Source: Clostridia bacterium (GTDB lineage: Bacteria; Bacillota; Clostridia; Oscillospirales; Acutalibacteraceae). From it: a stretch of 45,036 bases of DNA. Below the pieces are notes generated by a model, which was not told where the DNA came from, ran no database searches, and saw only the letters and a program-made list of their open reading frames with translations. The translations under genes and the position numbers were made by a program. The stretch spans positions 1 to 45,036 of the forward strand of contig CAADUC010000059.1 in assembly GCA_900752115.1 (NCBI GenBank). Direction: 5' to 3'. The first letter of the stretch is position 1; each line of letters begins with the position of its first letter. This document shows, piece after piece, positions 16,442 to 24,894 of the stretch.

Positions 16442-16476
16442 CCTGCCTCACCCCCTTTTCCAGGGAAGAGTCCCCA

Positions 16477-18276
16477 TCAGAACTCTTCGCCCTCCCTGTT
16501 TTCCTTTTTCTTGACAATCGCATAGGCATAGGTACAGATCAGAGGCGCGTCGGCGCAGCTGATGCGGATTTCATACACGCCCTCTCTGGCCGGCGCGGTG
16601 TATACGCCGTCGGGCGTAATCTCGCCGGAATCCTTATCGGTCAGCTCATAGGTCAGACCGCAGGGCTCCATGTTGCGGAAACGCACGCTGAAGTAGCAGC
16701 TTTCGCGGGTACCGAGCAGCACCGTAGGCTGCACGGCGCTGATGCTCTTGTCCGAAATCCGCTGCAGGAGCGAACGGTCGTCCTCCGACGGCATTTTCAC
16801 AGCGACCCAACGCAGCAAAAGCATCACATAGGAGGTTTCCTTCTGCAGTCTGGCCGCCACCACGAAGCTGCCCCGATCGTTCATCACCTTCACGGCTGTC
16901 TGAGCCGGCGCAACCGGCGGATTCTCCTGCTCGAACAGGGAAACATCGCCATAGATGGTATTCTTGGCGGTCGAGGACAGACGCGAGTCCTCCGCCAGAT
17001 ACTCGAAGCCAACCTGCACATAGACATTGCCGGGGCCGAGGCCGTGCATAATCTCGCTCGAGTAGAACGTCTCGCCGCGGCGGGCTCTGTCGCCGAGCGG
17101 AATTTCGCACGTGCCGGTCGCATAAAGCGGCTCCTGGAAAGAAAGGCCGCCGGCGGCTCCCTCACGCCCCGGCTGCGGAGCGGAAACAGCAGCAGCCGCT
17201 CTGTCGGGGGAAGCGAACCAGCTTTCATAGCTGCGGCGCGTTTCCTCGCTGGAGGTGGTATACAGATATTTCTTTACGCCGCATTCTTCAACGCGGTCGA
17301 TGATGTAAGCGCTCTTCGTCAGCTGCAGGCTGATGTCCGCAAGACGTATGTATTCCGGCGGAGCGGAGAAATTCCGGGTCTCGAGGCTCACGCGGCCAAC
17401 CTCCCGGGAGAGAATTTCCTCCACCGGATCGGACGAAACGGTCATCTTGAGAAGGAAGGAATCGTGAACCGCCTTTTCCTCGCCGTCAACGGTAATCCGC
17501 ACAGCGTCGGTCTTTGCCAGAAGCACAGCCTCGTCGAGGGGCTGCTGGGCCGTCAGCCAGCTCGGACAGTCGAAACACTCGTTCTGCTGCAGATCGAGGT
17601 CTACGGCGCGGATTCTCGTCTCATGTCCACCGCCCGGCACCAGGAAGGCCGGCGCCTGGAGCACACAGTCCAGGGAGAGTTTCTTCTGCGCCTGCGAAAG
17701 CTTGCGAACCCGTACGAGCACCTTCACGGCGCTGCCCGCGCTTGCAATCACCGGAGCCGTGACGGTCACGGCAAAATCGGCGTCTTCGTAAAGCGTGGAT
17801 TCCTGCAGGAATTCCGACTCCTCTCCGCCGTCCGTTTCCGTGTCCTGCGCATCCATCAGAAAAAGCTCCCAGCCCTCGCGCAGCCGGTTCAGCTCATACT
17901 CCTCGTCGTGTTCCATGCGGTTGACGGTACAAACGGGATGAACCGCTTCCTCGCGATAACGCAGGCACAGAGCCGCGCGCTCACTGCCGAGCGAATCAAA
18001 TCCCTCGATGGCAGAAAGCTTGCGCACCACCGAGTTTTCCACCACGATCTCGCGTCCAAGTCCGTCAATTGCAGCGCCGGACTCAACCATGATGGAGAGA
18101 TCGTCGAGGCTGTAGACGCTCAGGCCGCAGATGATTCCTGCTCCGAACATCAAATGATTGAGAAAGCGCCGTTTATTATTGAAATAGGTCTGCTCGGCCT
18201 GAAAATCAGCCGAAGTCAAAAGCTTGCCGACATAATAGCGGTTTCGTTCAAACGGCAGCAGCTGACGATTTTCCAT
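16477..18276 (-). CDS. Phage-tail-associated 599-aa protein, first gene of the CIS operon
   Basis: The N-terminus reads FERNRYYVGKLLTSADFQAEQTYFNNKRRFLNHLMFG (given here only as a landmark split at residue 20: key residues are the RNRYYVGKLL and QxYFNNKRR blocks), followed by AGIICGLSVYSLDD. I know this N-terminal pattern (RNRFFYGKLLT...DF..EQ.Y...KR...NR..HG.GVVCGL) from proteins encoded beside phage-tail-like CIS genes. A long beta-rich region follows, and the C-terminal 90 residues form an Ig-like strand set. A GTG at 18285 is in frame, but the ATG at 18276 has GAGG at 8 nt and is preferred. There is no signal peptide. It may be a particle-associated or carrier protein; its exact job is unknown to me. 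Confidence 0.75.
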   Translation of the reverse strand: MENRQLLPFERNRYYVGKLLTSADFQAEQTYFNNKRRFLNHLMFGAGIICGLSVYSLDDLSIMVESGAAIDGLGREIVVENSVVRKLSAIEGFDSLGSERAALCLRYREEAVHPVCTVNRMEHDEEYELNRLREGWELFLMDAQDTETDGGEESEFLQESTLYEDADFAVTVTAPVIASAGSAVKVLVRVRKLSQAQKKLSLDCVLQAPAFLVPGGGHETRIRAVDLDLQQNECFDCPSWLTAQQPLDEAVLLAKTDAVRITVDGEEKAVHDSFLLKMTVSSDPVEEILSREVGRVSLETRNFSAPPEYIRLADISLQLTKSAYIIDRVEECGVKKYLYTTSSEETRRSYESWFASPDRAAAAVSAPQPGREGAAGGLSFQEPLYATGTCEIPLGDRARRGETFYSSEIMHGLGPGNVYVQVGFEYLAEDSRLSSTAKNTIYGDVSLFEQENPPVAPAQTAVKVMNDRGSFVVAARLQKETSYVMLLLRWVAVKMPSEDDRSLLQRISDKSISAVQPTVLLGTRESCYFSVRFRNMEPCGLTYELTDKDSGEITPDGVYTAPAREGVYEIRISCADAPLICTYAYAIVKKKENREGEEF

Positions 18277-18375
18277 GAAACACACCTCACAGCAGATATT
18301 TTTATCCTGTCATCCTGCAAACGAGCGCCGCCCCAGACGGAAATCTCCATGCGGAACACATTCTTTGCTTTTTCT

Positions 18376-18409
18376 ATCATACCATAAAAGATGCGATTTT
18401 TTTCTAAAG
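18376..18409 (-). promoter_or_regulatory. Probable promoter of the CIS operon
   Basis: On the minus strand a TATGAT -10 (complement of 18376-18381) lies about 95 nt upstream of the first CIS gene. The expected -35 position carries only an A-rich, poor hexamer, which fits a promoter that needs an activator. The first of three phased repeats (18391) sits just upstream of the -10. Confidence 0.45.
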
Positions 18410-18477
18410 ATTTTTTAAAATGCGATTTTTCTTTGAAAAAAGTTCATTCTCCCGGTTTTCTTTGAAATACAGGTGTG
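18391..18477. repeat. Three 29-bp-phased degenerate direct repeats in the divergent promoter region
   Basis: ATGCGATTTTT occurs at 18391-18401 and again at 18420-18430; TTTTCTTTGAAA occurs at 18427-18438 and again at 18456-18467. Both pairs are exactly 29 bp apart, so three successive 29-bp units share parts of one motif. They fill the space between the leftward and rightward -10 elements. Spacing near three helical turns places the copies on one DNA face, as expected for an activator such as the response regulator encoded at 24169. Confidence 0.6.
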
Positions 18478-18484
18478 ATATACT
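18456..18484 (+). promoter_or_regulatory. Probable extended -10 promoter of the calpain-like gene
   Basis: TGATATACT (18476-18484) is an extended -10 (TG-N-TATACT). The -35 position is occupied by the last copy of the phased repeat (TTTTCTTTGAAA) rather than by a consensus hexamer, again suggesting activator dependence. The transcript would carry a leader of about 190 nt. Confidence 0.5.
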
Positions 18485-18565
18485 GGGAAAGCAAAAGGAC
18501 ATCTTTCTGTCCCCGTGTATGAGACAACGGGCAGATTCCGCGTCACCCCGTCAAGACCCTTTGGC

Positions 18566-18598
18566 CCCTTCCGGCGTTCGGGGGAATGTCCCCCTTTT
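18566..18598 (+). terminator. Hairpin plus T-run in the leader of the calpain-like gene
   Basis: GGGGGA (18580-18585) pairs with TCCCCC (18589-18594), followed by TTTT, giving a short intrinsic-terminator-like hairpin about 90 nt before the ATG. The same G-run can instead pair with an upstream CCCC at about 18565-18568, so two exclusive folds exist. The hairpin is small, and chance is possible. Confidence 0.35.
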
Positions 18599-18685
18599 CC
18601 GCAATCGTGACGCCTCGTCCCATTTCTTGGGAGAAAACGAACAGGAAGGCCGGAACAGACAGAAAAAAGGAGAACAAAAGACAGC

Positions 18686-21430
18686 ATGGCACTTTTTACA
18701 TCGAAGCAAAAAAAGCAGAATCAGACCGGAACACGTTCCCCTGTTTCCGCCGGACCGCAGCAAAAAACAGTACGAACCTCGCTGCAGGAACCTCCTGTCA
18801 CCCGGCAAAAAAGAAAATCCGGTTCCACCGGACGCGGCGCTCCGACCGCCTCTTCCTCGGGCGGCCGCTTTTCCAAGCCGGTCAAGGAGAAGGTTTACGG
18901 AATGACAAAGGAAGAGTCGCGCCAAAACGCCTCCGACCGGCGGATGGACGCCTTTCACAGAAATCTGCGTGAAAACTGTGAGATGGACACCGAAGCCTCC
19001 TCCTCCCCCGCGTTTCAGGACATGATGAAAGCCATTACCTCCTACTCCTCCCTTCCCCTGCACGACACCTCCGCTTCGGCGCAGTCGCGCTCCCTCCAGA
19101 AGGCGCGCTCCGCTGTCTCCTCCTACCTGGAAAAGAACGCAGGCGACGGAAAGGAGCTTCAGATCGCCCGCCGCTACCAGCTGTATTTCGACACCTTCTG
19201 CGATGGTAATCTGGCGCAAAATCAGTTTGCGTGTTCCAAGAAAATTGACGCCACCGGACAAAACGCCCCGGCAATGAATACCTCCGGCTCGAGTTTTGCC
19301 TCCTACCAAAGCCGGAAAAACGACCCGATTTTTCCGCATGAGCCGTCGATCCACGACATCCGCCAGGGAGTCGTGGGCGACTGCTATCTGCTCAGCGGCC
19401 TGGCCTCTCTCGCCATCACCAGACCGGAGCAAATCAAGGAGTCCATCCGCGACAATCAGGACGGCACGGCGACGGTCCGTCTTTTCAAAAAAGGAATTGA
19501 CGATCCTTCGGAGCTGCCCGGCGACCTGGGCAGAATTTATACCGAACAGGACCTGGCAAAGCTGGACGACACTGCGCTGATGTATAAACTCCTGCAGGGA
19601 GGAGAGAACCGTTCCCTGCTCAATCTGGCCGCCGTCGAAACCCGGAAAAAGAAGGAAGCCTGCGAGGAAGAGAAAAACCGCCTGCTCTCCCTTCTCCCTG
19701 CGGAAGAAGCTGTGCAGGCTGCCCCCGAAGAGCAGGAAACCCACGCAGGCCCTTCCCAAAAGGACGCGCAGGAAAAATACAGCGCGCTTCCCCAGGACAC
19801 GCTCCATGCGCTTGACATGTCTCACCACCTGCCCGGCTCCGTGCTTGTCAATCTGATGCGCTCCCAGTATTCGGAAAACGGCAAGGAACAGTCCATGAAG
19901 CTCCAGCGTATGCAGGACGTCTACAGGATGGCGGAGGAATTGTGCGAAAACAAGGAATTGAGCAGCCAGGTGGCCGAATCCATCCGCTCCGCATACCGGG
20001 AAGGAGCGGATAACGCGCACGCTCTGTTCAGCGGCTTTCAGAAGCTCACAGAGCTGATGCGGGAAGGCATATCTTCCGAAAAAGTTTCCAAAATCGGGGC
20101 GCTGGCCACTGATATTGCAGAACGTTCCGCCGACTACACACCGGATGTTTCCGTTTATGTAACCGTCGACAAGTCGGTTCCCTCCGTTCCTATCATGGGA
20201 GAGCTGTATGCACAGGACAGCCTTTGGGTACAGCTCTACGAAAAGGCATACGCGGCCTCCGGACTCCACGACAGCTCAGAGGCAGAAAAACTGCAGAAAA
20301 AACAGGCGGATGAGATGGAAAAGCTGAAAAAGTCCATGGAAAACAAGCCTGAAGAGATAAAAGCCGAAGCTATCAGAAAACTGGAGCAAAAGCAGCAGAG
20401 CGAATTGGAGCGCTTCCGTCACAGCTACCTTGCCATTAGCGGCGGTCACAGCTCCGCTTTTATCGAGACACTGACCGGATCAAAAAAGGAAATCGAGGTA
20501 CAACAAAACTTTTCTCCCTCTGAACTGAAGGAAAAGCACGCATATACGTCATTCTGCAGCAAATGCACCTCGGATCTTCAAGCCGAGATGGGCTCTGCCC
20601 CTAGTTTTCTTAATACCCTCTCCAACCTTGCGCTTGAAAAGCTTGAGAAAAAGTTCGGAATCGAAAAACCCGCAAAAATCAAAGCGCAAAAAACGCAGGA
20701 ACAGACACAGGAAGAGACGCAGAAAAAAGAAAAGGAGGCGGAAGAATCAAAATATATGTTTTCGTCTCCCGTCTATCTGGAAGATTTCGCGGACGCCCTT
20801 CACGATCCTGAAATCTGGAAAGACGCATCCATACAGGAAGGGCTGCAGCCGTTCCTGATGGTTTCCAACATGATACTGGAGTCTCAGCAGAAGCCCTCCA
20901 TCACCGAAGATCAGCTGCGTGAACATCTCCTGACCGTCTTTGATCGACATCTGGACAAAGCGTTCAACGGACATCTTGAGCACAGACCCATGAGCGGAAA
21001 ATACACGGAGCACGCTGTTGAAGCCTATCAAACGCTCGAGACGGCGCTGAAGCAGAACATTCCCATCGGCATCGGCAGCAAAACATTTCTTCCGGAAGGC
21101 GTCGGCCCCCGGGGCCTGAACGGGGAAGCCATGCAGGGCGGTCTGGTAGAGGGACACGCCTACAGCGTCACGGGAGTAATGGAGAAGGACGGACATCGTT
21201 TCGTTCAGCTGCGCAATCCATGGGGCAGCACCGTGATTGACTATATGCGCACCGTCAAGCCGGACGGCACGGTTCAGGTGAACGCACAGCAATCCTCCTC
21301 GGACAAGACAGGAGGCATGTTCTATATGGAACTCAACGAATTTCTCTCCAAAGTCAACGCTATCCATTATAACGGCAAAGTCAGGCGCAGCGCGCCGGCA
21401 AGCAATGCAGGGGAAGGAGCCGACGCATGA
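18686..21430 (+). CDS. Calpain-like (C2 family) cysteine protease, candidate CIS effector
   Basis: A 914-aa protein. The catalytic cysteine box is IRQGVVGDCYLLSGLASLA (Cys233), and the histidine and asparagine lie in EGHAYSVTGV (His824) and LRNPWGS (Asn844), so the Cys-His-Asn triad of calpains is complete. The gap between cysteine and histidine is about 590 residues, against roughly 160 in animal calpains; the insert holds charged helical regions including a Lys/Glu-rich coil at about residues 660-690. The first 90 residues are basic, Ser/Pro/Gln-rich and probably disordered, as is typical of CIS cargo leader regions. No Sec signal is present, so release would depend on another route. It faces the CIS operon across one promoter region. 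A cytosolic housekeeping protease is less likely. The SD (AGGAG) is 13 nt from the ATG, somewhat long. Confidence 0.85.
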   Translation: MALFTSKQKKQNQTGTRSPVSAGPQQKTVRTSLQEPPVTRQKRKSGSTGRGAPTASSSGGRFSKPVKEKVYGMTKEESRQNASDRRMDAFHRNLRENCEMDTEASSSPAFQDMMKAITSYSSLPLHDTSASAQSRSLQKARSAVSSYLEKNAGDGKELQIARRYQLYFDTFCDGNLAQNQFACSKKIDATGQNAPAMNTSGSSFASYQSRKNDPIFPHEPSIHDIRQGVVGDCYLLSGLASLAITRPEQIKESIRDNQDGTATVRLFKKGIDDPSELPGDLGRIYTEQDLAKLDDTALMYKLLQGGENRSLLNLAAVETRKKKEACEEEKNRLLSLLPAEEAVQAAPEEQETHAGPSQKDAQEKYSALPQDTLHALDMSHHLPGSVLVNLMRSQYSENGKEQSMKLQRMQDVYRMAEELCENKELSSQVAESIRSAYREGADNAHALFSGFQKLTELMREGISSEKVSKIGALATDIAERSADYTPDVSVYVTVDKSVPSVPIMGELYAQDSLWVQLYEKAYAASGLHDSSEAEKLQKKQADEMEKLKKSMENKPEEIKAEAIRKLEQKQQSELERFRHSYLAISGGHSSAFIETLTGSKKEIEVQQNFSPSELKEKHAYTSFCSKCTSDLQAEMGSAPSFLNTLSNLALEKLEKKFGIEKPAKIKAQKTQEQTQEETQKKEKEAEESKYMFSSPVYLEDFADALHDPEIWKDASIQEGLQPFLMVSNMILESQQKPSITEDQLREHLLTVFDRHLDKAFNGHLEHRPMSGKYTEHAVEAYQTLETALKQNIPIGIGSKTFLPEGVGPRGLNGEAMQGGLVEGHAYSVTGVMEKDGHRFVQLRNPWGSTVIDYMRTVKPDGTVQVNAQQSSSDKTGGMFYMELNEFLSKVNAIHYNGKVRRSAPASNAGEGADA

Positions 21431-22737
21431 GTTTTACCATTACACAGATCCCGTCCGGGGAACGAGACGCCTGGTCGTCTCTCGTTTTTTCCGATTATCA
21501 GGAGGAACTTTTCCAGAAACAAACCGAGCTGCTGGCCGCAGCGGAGGACGAAGTCCCGCAGTCCGCTTTGCTGGCCCGCGTCTCGGAAGGACGGTACGAA
21601 ATTCTCTCGCTCTATACGGAGGAGGACTGCCGCATGCGCGGCGCAGCCTCCGCGCTGCTCGACGCAGCCTCTCAGCGCGCGCGTGATTGCGGCTGCGAAG
21701 CGGTGACGGTGGGATATGCCGCGTCTCCGGAGGAGGAAGAAGCCCTGCACGCCTTCTTCCTGCGCCGGGGCTTCTCTCTTCCGCAGGAGGAAACCACGGT
21801 TTTCACACTGCCTGTCCGCTCACTTGCCGATACGCGCCTGGCCTCTCTTCCGGAGCCTTCCGGTGCGGATGCTCATATTTTCCCCATGCGCACCATACCC
21901 TCGGCCGCCGCAGCGGATTACCGCGCCAGACTGGGCCGGGGGATCCCGCAGGCGCTCGATCCCTCCCAGGCTCCCGGAACCGTTTTGCCGGAGCTTTGCC
22001 TGGCCTGGGTGGAAAAGGAACGCGTCATTTCGTTTGTCGTCTTTTCCGATCTGGGAGATACGCTGCATCTGCACGCAGTTTATCTGGACACTCCCTCGCA
22101 CGGAGACGCGACAATCGCCCTGCTCCATCGGGTCAACTTCCTGCGGGAGCAATCCTTTTCCCATTTTTCTTCGCTGAGCGTCACCATTGCCACGCGTCCG
22201 GCGGAACGTCTGATGCGCAAGCTGCTGGAAGGCGCAGAGCTGTCCAGACGGACTTCCTTCACGGCTTTCCGTCCCGTCTCTCCCGGAGATCTCCCCCTTC
22301 CCGACGGCTTCGGAGAGGTTTACGCGCGCAGCAACGCCCTGATGGAAGCGCTCGCGGCCTCCGGCCTGACCGTTTCCCAGCACTGGATTCCCGGCTCCCT
22401 GCCCTTTCTTGAGCTGGAGGGACTTCCGGAGACGGTCCAGTTTTCCTATTTCCTACAGCCATCGGAGGAAAGCGCTTCCGACGCGGATCCTGTCTTTCTC
22501 CTCACGGCAAGCGCCTTTTTCTCCTCAAAAGACATTGCTCCGCAGCGCCTTGCCGAAGCGGCGGCCGCCATGGCTGCCGATCCAGGTCCCGCTGTCCTCT
22601 ACACCGAACAGAAAGCGCTCTGCGCTTCGCTCTCTGAAGGGGCCGCCTTCCACGCGGAAACGTCGGTGGACTCCTTTGTGAACCCGTTCCTTTCCCAACT
22701 GGAGCGCTGCCGCGCTCTCCTTACTCCGTTATCCTGA
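21427..22737 (+). CDS. GNAT-fold protein coupled to the calpain-like gene
   Basis: A 436-aa protein whose ATG overlaps the stop of the protease gene by 4 bp (ATGA), so the two are translated together. The N-terminal 150 residues carry a GNAT acetyltransferase motif A (LYTEEDCRMRGAASALLDAA, with the R-x-x-G-x-A acetyl-CoA loop) followed by the ALHAFFLRRGF block typical of motif B. The second half (residues about 150-436) may be a second, degenerate GNAT-like unit or a helical domain; a similar LHLHAVYLDTPSHGDATIALLHR pattern occurs at about residue 215. Possible roles are modification, inhibition or chaperoning of the protease before loading. No signal peptide. The true substrate is unknown. 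Confidence 0.75.
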   Translation: MSFTITQIPSGERDAWSSLVFSDYQEELFQKQTELLAAAEDEVPQSALLARVSEGRYEILSLYTEEDCRMRGAASALLDAASQRARDCGCEAVTVGYAASPEEEEALHAFFLRRGFSLPQEETTVFTLPVRSLADTRLASLPEPSGADAHIFPMRTIPSAAAADYRARLGRGIPQALDPSQAPGTVLPELCLAWVEKERVISFVVFSDLGDTLHLHAVYLDTPSHGDATIALLHRVNFLREQSFSHFSSLSVTIATRPAERLMRKLLEGAELSRRTSFTAFRPVSPGDLPLPDGFGEVYARSNALMEALAASGLTVSQHWIPGSLPFLELEGLPETVQFSYFLQPSEESASDADPVFLLTASAFFSSKDIAPQRLAEAAAAMAADPGPAVLYTEQKALCASLSEGAAFHAETSVDSFVNPFLSQLERCRALLTPLS

Positions 22738-22742
22738 CGCAT

Positions 22743-22905
22743 CAAAAGGGGCTGCTGCAGCAAAACGGCCGCCCTCCAAAAACAACATACAAAAACCGAC
22801 CCCAACAGGAATCTGAAACGCTCCTGCTGAGGTCGGTTTTCTCTCACCGCATTCTATTTTTTACGCAGGCTGCCATGACACGCTCATTTTGCAGCAGCCT
22901 TTTTC
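22743..22905. repeat. Intergenic inverted-repeat element, copy 1 (bidirectional terminator)
   Basis: Outer arms GGCTGCTGCA (22750-22759) and TGCAGCAGCC (22890-22899) are perfect inverted repeats, flanked by A4 and T5. Between them an inner hairpin pairs AAAACCGACC (22792-22801) with GGTCGGTTTT (22831-22840). The element lies between the convergent GNAT-fold and histidine kinase genes and has T-runs on both strands, so it can end transcription both ways. A related copy is at 27227. Confidence 0.75.
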
Positions 22906-22920
22906 CGTATGGCTCCCGCG

Positions 22921-23961
22921 TCATTTCCCGCCGGCCGCCTCCGCCTGTTCCTGAGGAAGCAGGAACACAATGGACATCCCCTTGCCGGGACTGCTGCGTG
23001 CGCTGACCGTTCCATGATGAGCCAGCGCCGTCACATACACCAGGTAAAGCCCCATACCGTTTCCCTGCAGGCTGTTGGATCCGCGATAGTTCAGCTCAAA
23101 GACATGCTCCGCCTCTTCACGATCCATTCCCGCTCCGTCATCCTTAAAGGCAAGAAAAACCCGTTTATCCTCCATCAGGGATACCGTTATGGTAATTTTC
23201 CCGGCGGCATTCATATATTTCAGGCTGTTTTCCAGGATATTGTAAAAAGCCCGCGTCAGCCTTGTCCGGTCTCCCTCGAACGGAAATCTGTGTACGTCGG
23301 CAATCAACTCAATGGCAATCCCAAGCTTCTGCGCGGCATCATGCATGTCACCGGTAATCTGGCGGAGCAGCTCAAGCAAATCGAAACGCTCCCACACCGA
23401 AATGCTGAAATCGGCCTGCACCCGGGCCTCCACCAGAAGCTGCCCAAGGACGGTGTTCAAATATTCCGAGCGCTCCCGGATTTTGTTCAGATATTCCCGC
23501 TTAACGTTCTCGTCCTGAATCAGGCCGCTGCCAAGCAAATCGGCATATCCCTGGATAACCGAGATGGGAATGCGCAGGCTGTGGGAAACCTTGCTGTAAA
23601 AAGCGGCCAGCTTTTCCTTTGTCTGTGCCCGCCGTCTTTCTGCCTCCTCCCGGGCGCGCGCCTCAGCCTGCCCGTTGCGGCTTTCCGCCTCCGAAAGACG
23701 TCTCTGCAGCTCGCGAAACTCTTCTTCCCGGCGTGCCTGCATGCGCATCTGCAATACGCAGTCCGCCGCGACCAGTGCGATCGCCGCCGCGGCAAACAGG
23801 AGCCTGCCTGCAACCGGCAGCCCGGGAAGAAGGGCTGCCAAAACAGCCAGGAAAAGCCCGCCGATTGTCAAAAAAGGAACTTTTTTTCTTTGCATCGACT
23901 CAATCTCACCACTTTTCTTCTCTTGTCCGCCATCGTCTTTTTCTTTTTCATTATATTCCAT
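22921..23961 (-). CDS. Sensor histidine kinase
   Basis: A 346-aa kinase when started at the ATG at 23961. Two membrane helices lie at about residues 28-50 and 53-70 with almost no extracellular loop, followed by a charged coiled coil (72-115), the H-box FYSKVSHSLRIPISVIQGYADLL (His127), an N-box FYNILENSLKYM, and G-boxes KDDGAGMD and NGMGLYLVY of the ATPase domain. With so little outside the membrane, it probably senses an intramembrane or internal signal. The frame stays open upstream to an ATG at 24102, but that region is AT-rich, and GGAGG precedes 23961 by only 3 nt, so the start is uncertain. The divergent response regulator at 24169 is the obvious partner. Confidence 0.85.
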   Translation of the reverse strand: MEYNEKEKDDGGQEKKSGEIESMQRKKVPFLTIGGLFLAVLAALLPGLPVAGRLLFAAAAIALVAADCVLQMRMQARREEEFRELQRRLSEAESRNGQAEARAREEAERRRAQTKEKLAAFYSKVSHSLRIPISVIQGYADLLGSGLIQDENVKREYLNKIRERSEYLNTVLGQLLVEARVQADFSISVWERFDLLELLRQITGDMHDAAQKLGIAIELIADVHRFPFEGDRTRLTRAFYNILENSLKYMNAAGKITITVSLMEDKRVFLAFKDDGAGMDREEAEHVFELNYRGSNSLQGNGMGLYLVYVTALAHHGTVSARSSPGKGMSIVFLLPQEQAEAAGGK

Positions 23962-24029
23962 TTTCCTCCATTCGCAACCATAAAATATGTTTCCCGATGC
24001 AAAATCTTTTCCTCCTTTTCCCCAATTGT

Positions 24030-24058
24030 TTGACATCAAAAAAGGCGCGTGATAAAAT
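24030..24058 (+). promoter_or_regulatory. Sigma-A promoter of the response regulator-ATPase operon
   Basis: TTGACA (24030-24035), a 17-bp spacer and TAAAAT (24053-24058) form a near-consensus promoter. The start of transcription would lie near 24065, leaving a leader of about 100 nt before the regulator start at 24169. Confidence 0.75.
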
Positions 24059-24168
24059 GTTTTTGAATCTAAGGCATTTACCACAGCTGCTTTTATATAC
24101 ACCCTCTCTAAAATTCACACAAAAAGCATGCTGATCATACGGCGTTTTCACAATTAAAGGAGGATATA

Positions 24169-24894
24169 GTGGCTGTGAATCATATTCTATTGGTGGAAGA
24201 CGATTGTGATTTGGCAAACATAACAAAGTTTTATCTCACCCATGCAGGATACACGGTCGACGTAGCTTCAAGCTGCGCGCAGGCCACCGAGCTTCTGAAT
24301 CGTGTCAGCTATCAGGTCGTCCTGCTCGATTCCGTTCTGCCGGACGGAAGAGGAAACTCCCTGTGCCCATTGATTCGGGAAAAAGACCGCCTATGCCCCA
24401 TTCTTTTTCTGAGCTGCCTTGACGACAGCGAGAGCATCGTTTCCGCACTGGAGCTGGGCGGGGACGATTATATGGTAAAGCCCGTCAAGCATCTGGAGCT
24501 GCTTGCACGAATTCAGGCCAATCTGCGCAAGCGGCAGGTTTACGAGGAACAGCTCAAGCGGCAGGAAAAACCGCACTGCTTTGGATGCGGAAACCTGTCG
24601 GTCGACACCGACATCCGCGAGGTCCGCAGAGACGGCGAGATTGTTCCGCTGTCCTCGATCGAATACGATCTGCTGATCTACATGATCCATCACCCCAACA
24701 CGCTGCTGTTGTACGATGAGCTCTATGAAAACGTTTGGAATTCAAACAGCTGCGGAGATACCCGCACGGTCATGGTCCACATTTCCAATCTGAGGAAAAA
24801 GATTGACGCTGACCGCACCGGCATGATCCGCACGGTACGCGGAGCCGGATACGTATTTCACTATGCGCCGAATTCGGAAGGAGAATCAAAATGA
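24169..24894 (+). CDS. OmpR/PhoB-family response regulator
   Basis: A 241-aa regulator. The receiver domain (residues 1-120) has the acidic pair VEDD (11-12), the phospho-acceptor in VLLDSVLPDG (Asp54) and the conserved lysine in MVKPVKHLELLARI (Lys104). A winged-helix DNA-binding domain fills residues 145-240, ending with the usual TVMVHISNLRKKI and IRTVRGAGYVF blocks. The start is GTG at 24169, five bases after AAGGAGG. Its stop overlaps the ATG of the CIS ATPase gene, so the two are co-translated, an unusual pairing. The kinase at 22921-23961 is divergent and likely phosphorylates it. Direct-repeat binding is normal for this family, which fits the phased repeats at 18391. Confidence 0.92.
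   Translation: MAVNHILLVEDDCDLANITKFYLTHAGYTVDVASSCAQATELLNRVSYQVVLLDSVLPDGRGNSLCPLIREKDRLCPILFLSCLDDSESIVSALELGGDDYMVKPVKHLELLARIQANLRKRQVYEEQLKRQEKPHCFGCGNLSVDTDIREVRRDGEIVPLSSIEYDLLIYMIHHPNTLLLYDELYENVWNSNSCGDTRTVMVHISNLRKKIDADRTGMIRTVRGAGYVFHYAPNSEGESK

Noticed and set aside
16408..18387. A 659-codon open frame on the plus strand
   Set aside because: Antisense shadow of the first CIS-operon gene in GC-rich sequence; His/Arg-rich translation, no SD, runs through the promoter region.
18551..20269. A 572-codon open frame on the minus strand
   Set aside because: It is antisense to the calpain-like gene, whose catalytic motifs prove the plus strand is coding. The translation has no family features and no ribosome binding site.
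23962..24168. Copies of the 29-bp-phased CIS repeat upstream of the kinase and regulator
   Set aside because: Only a short ATGC plus A/T-rich similarity is present near 23998; too weak to claim autoregulation.
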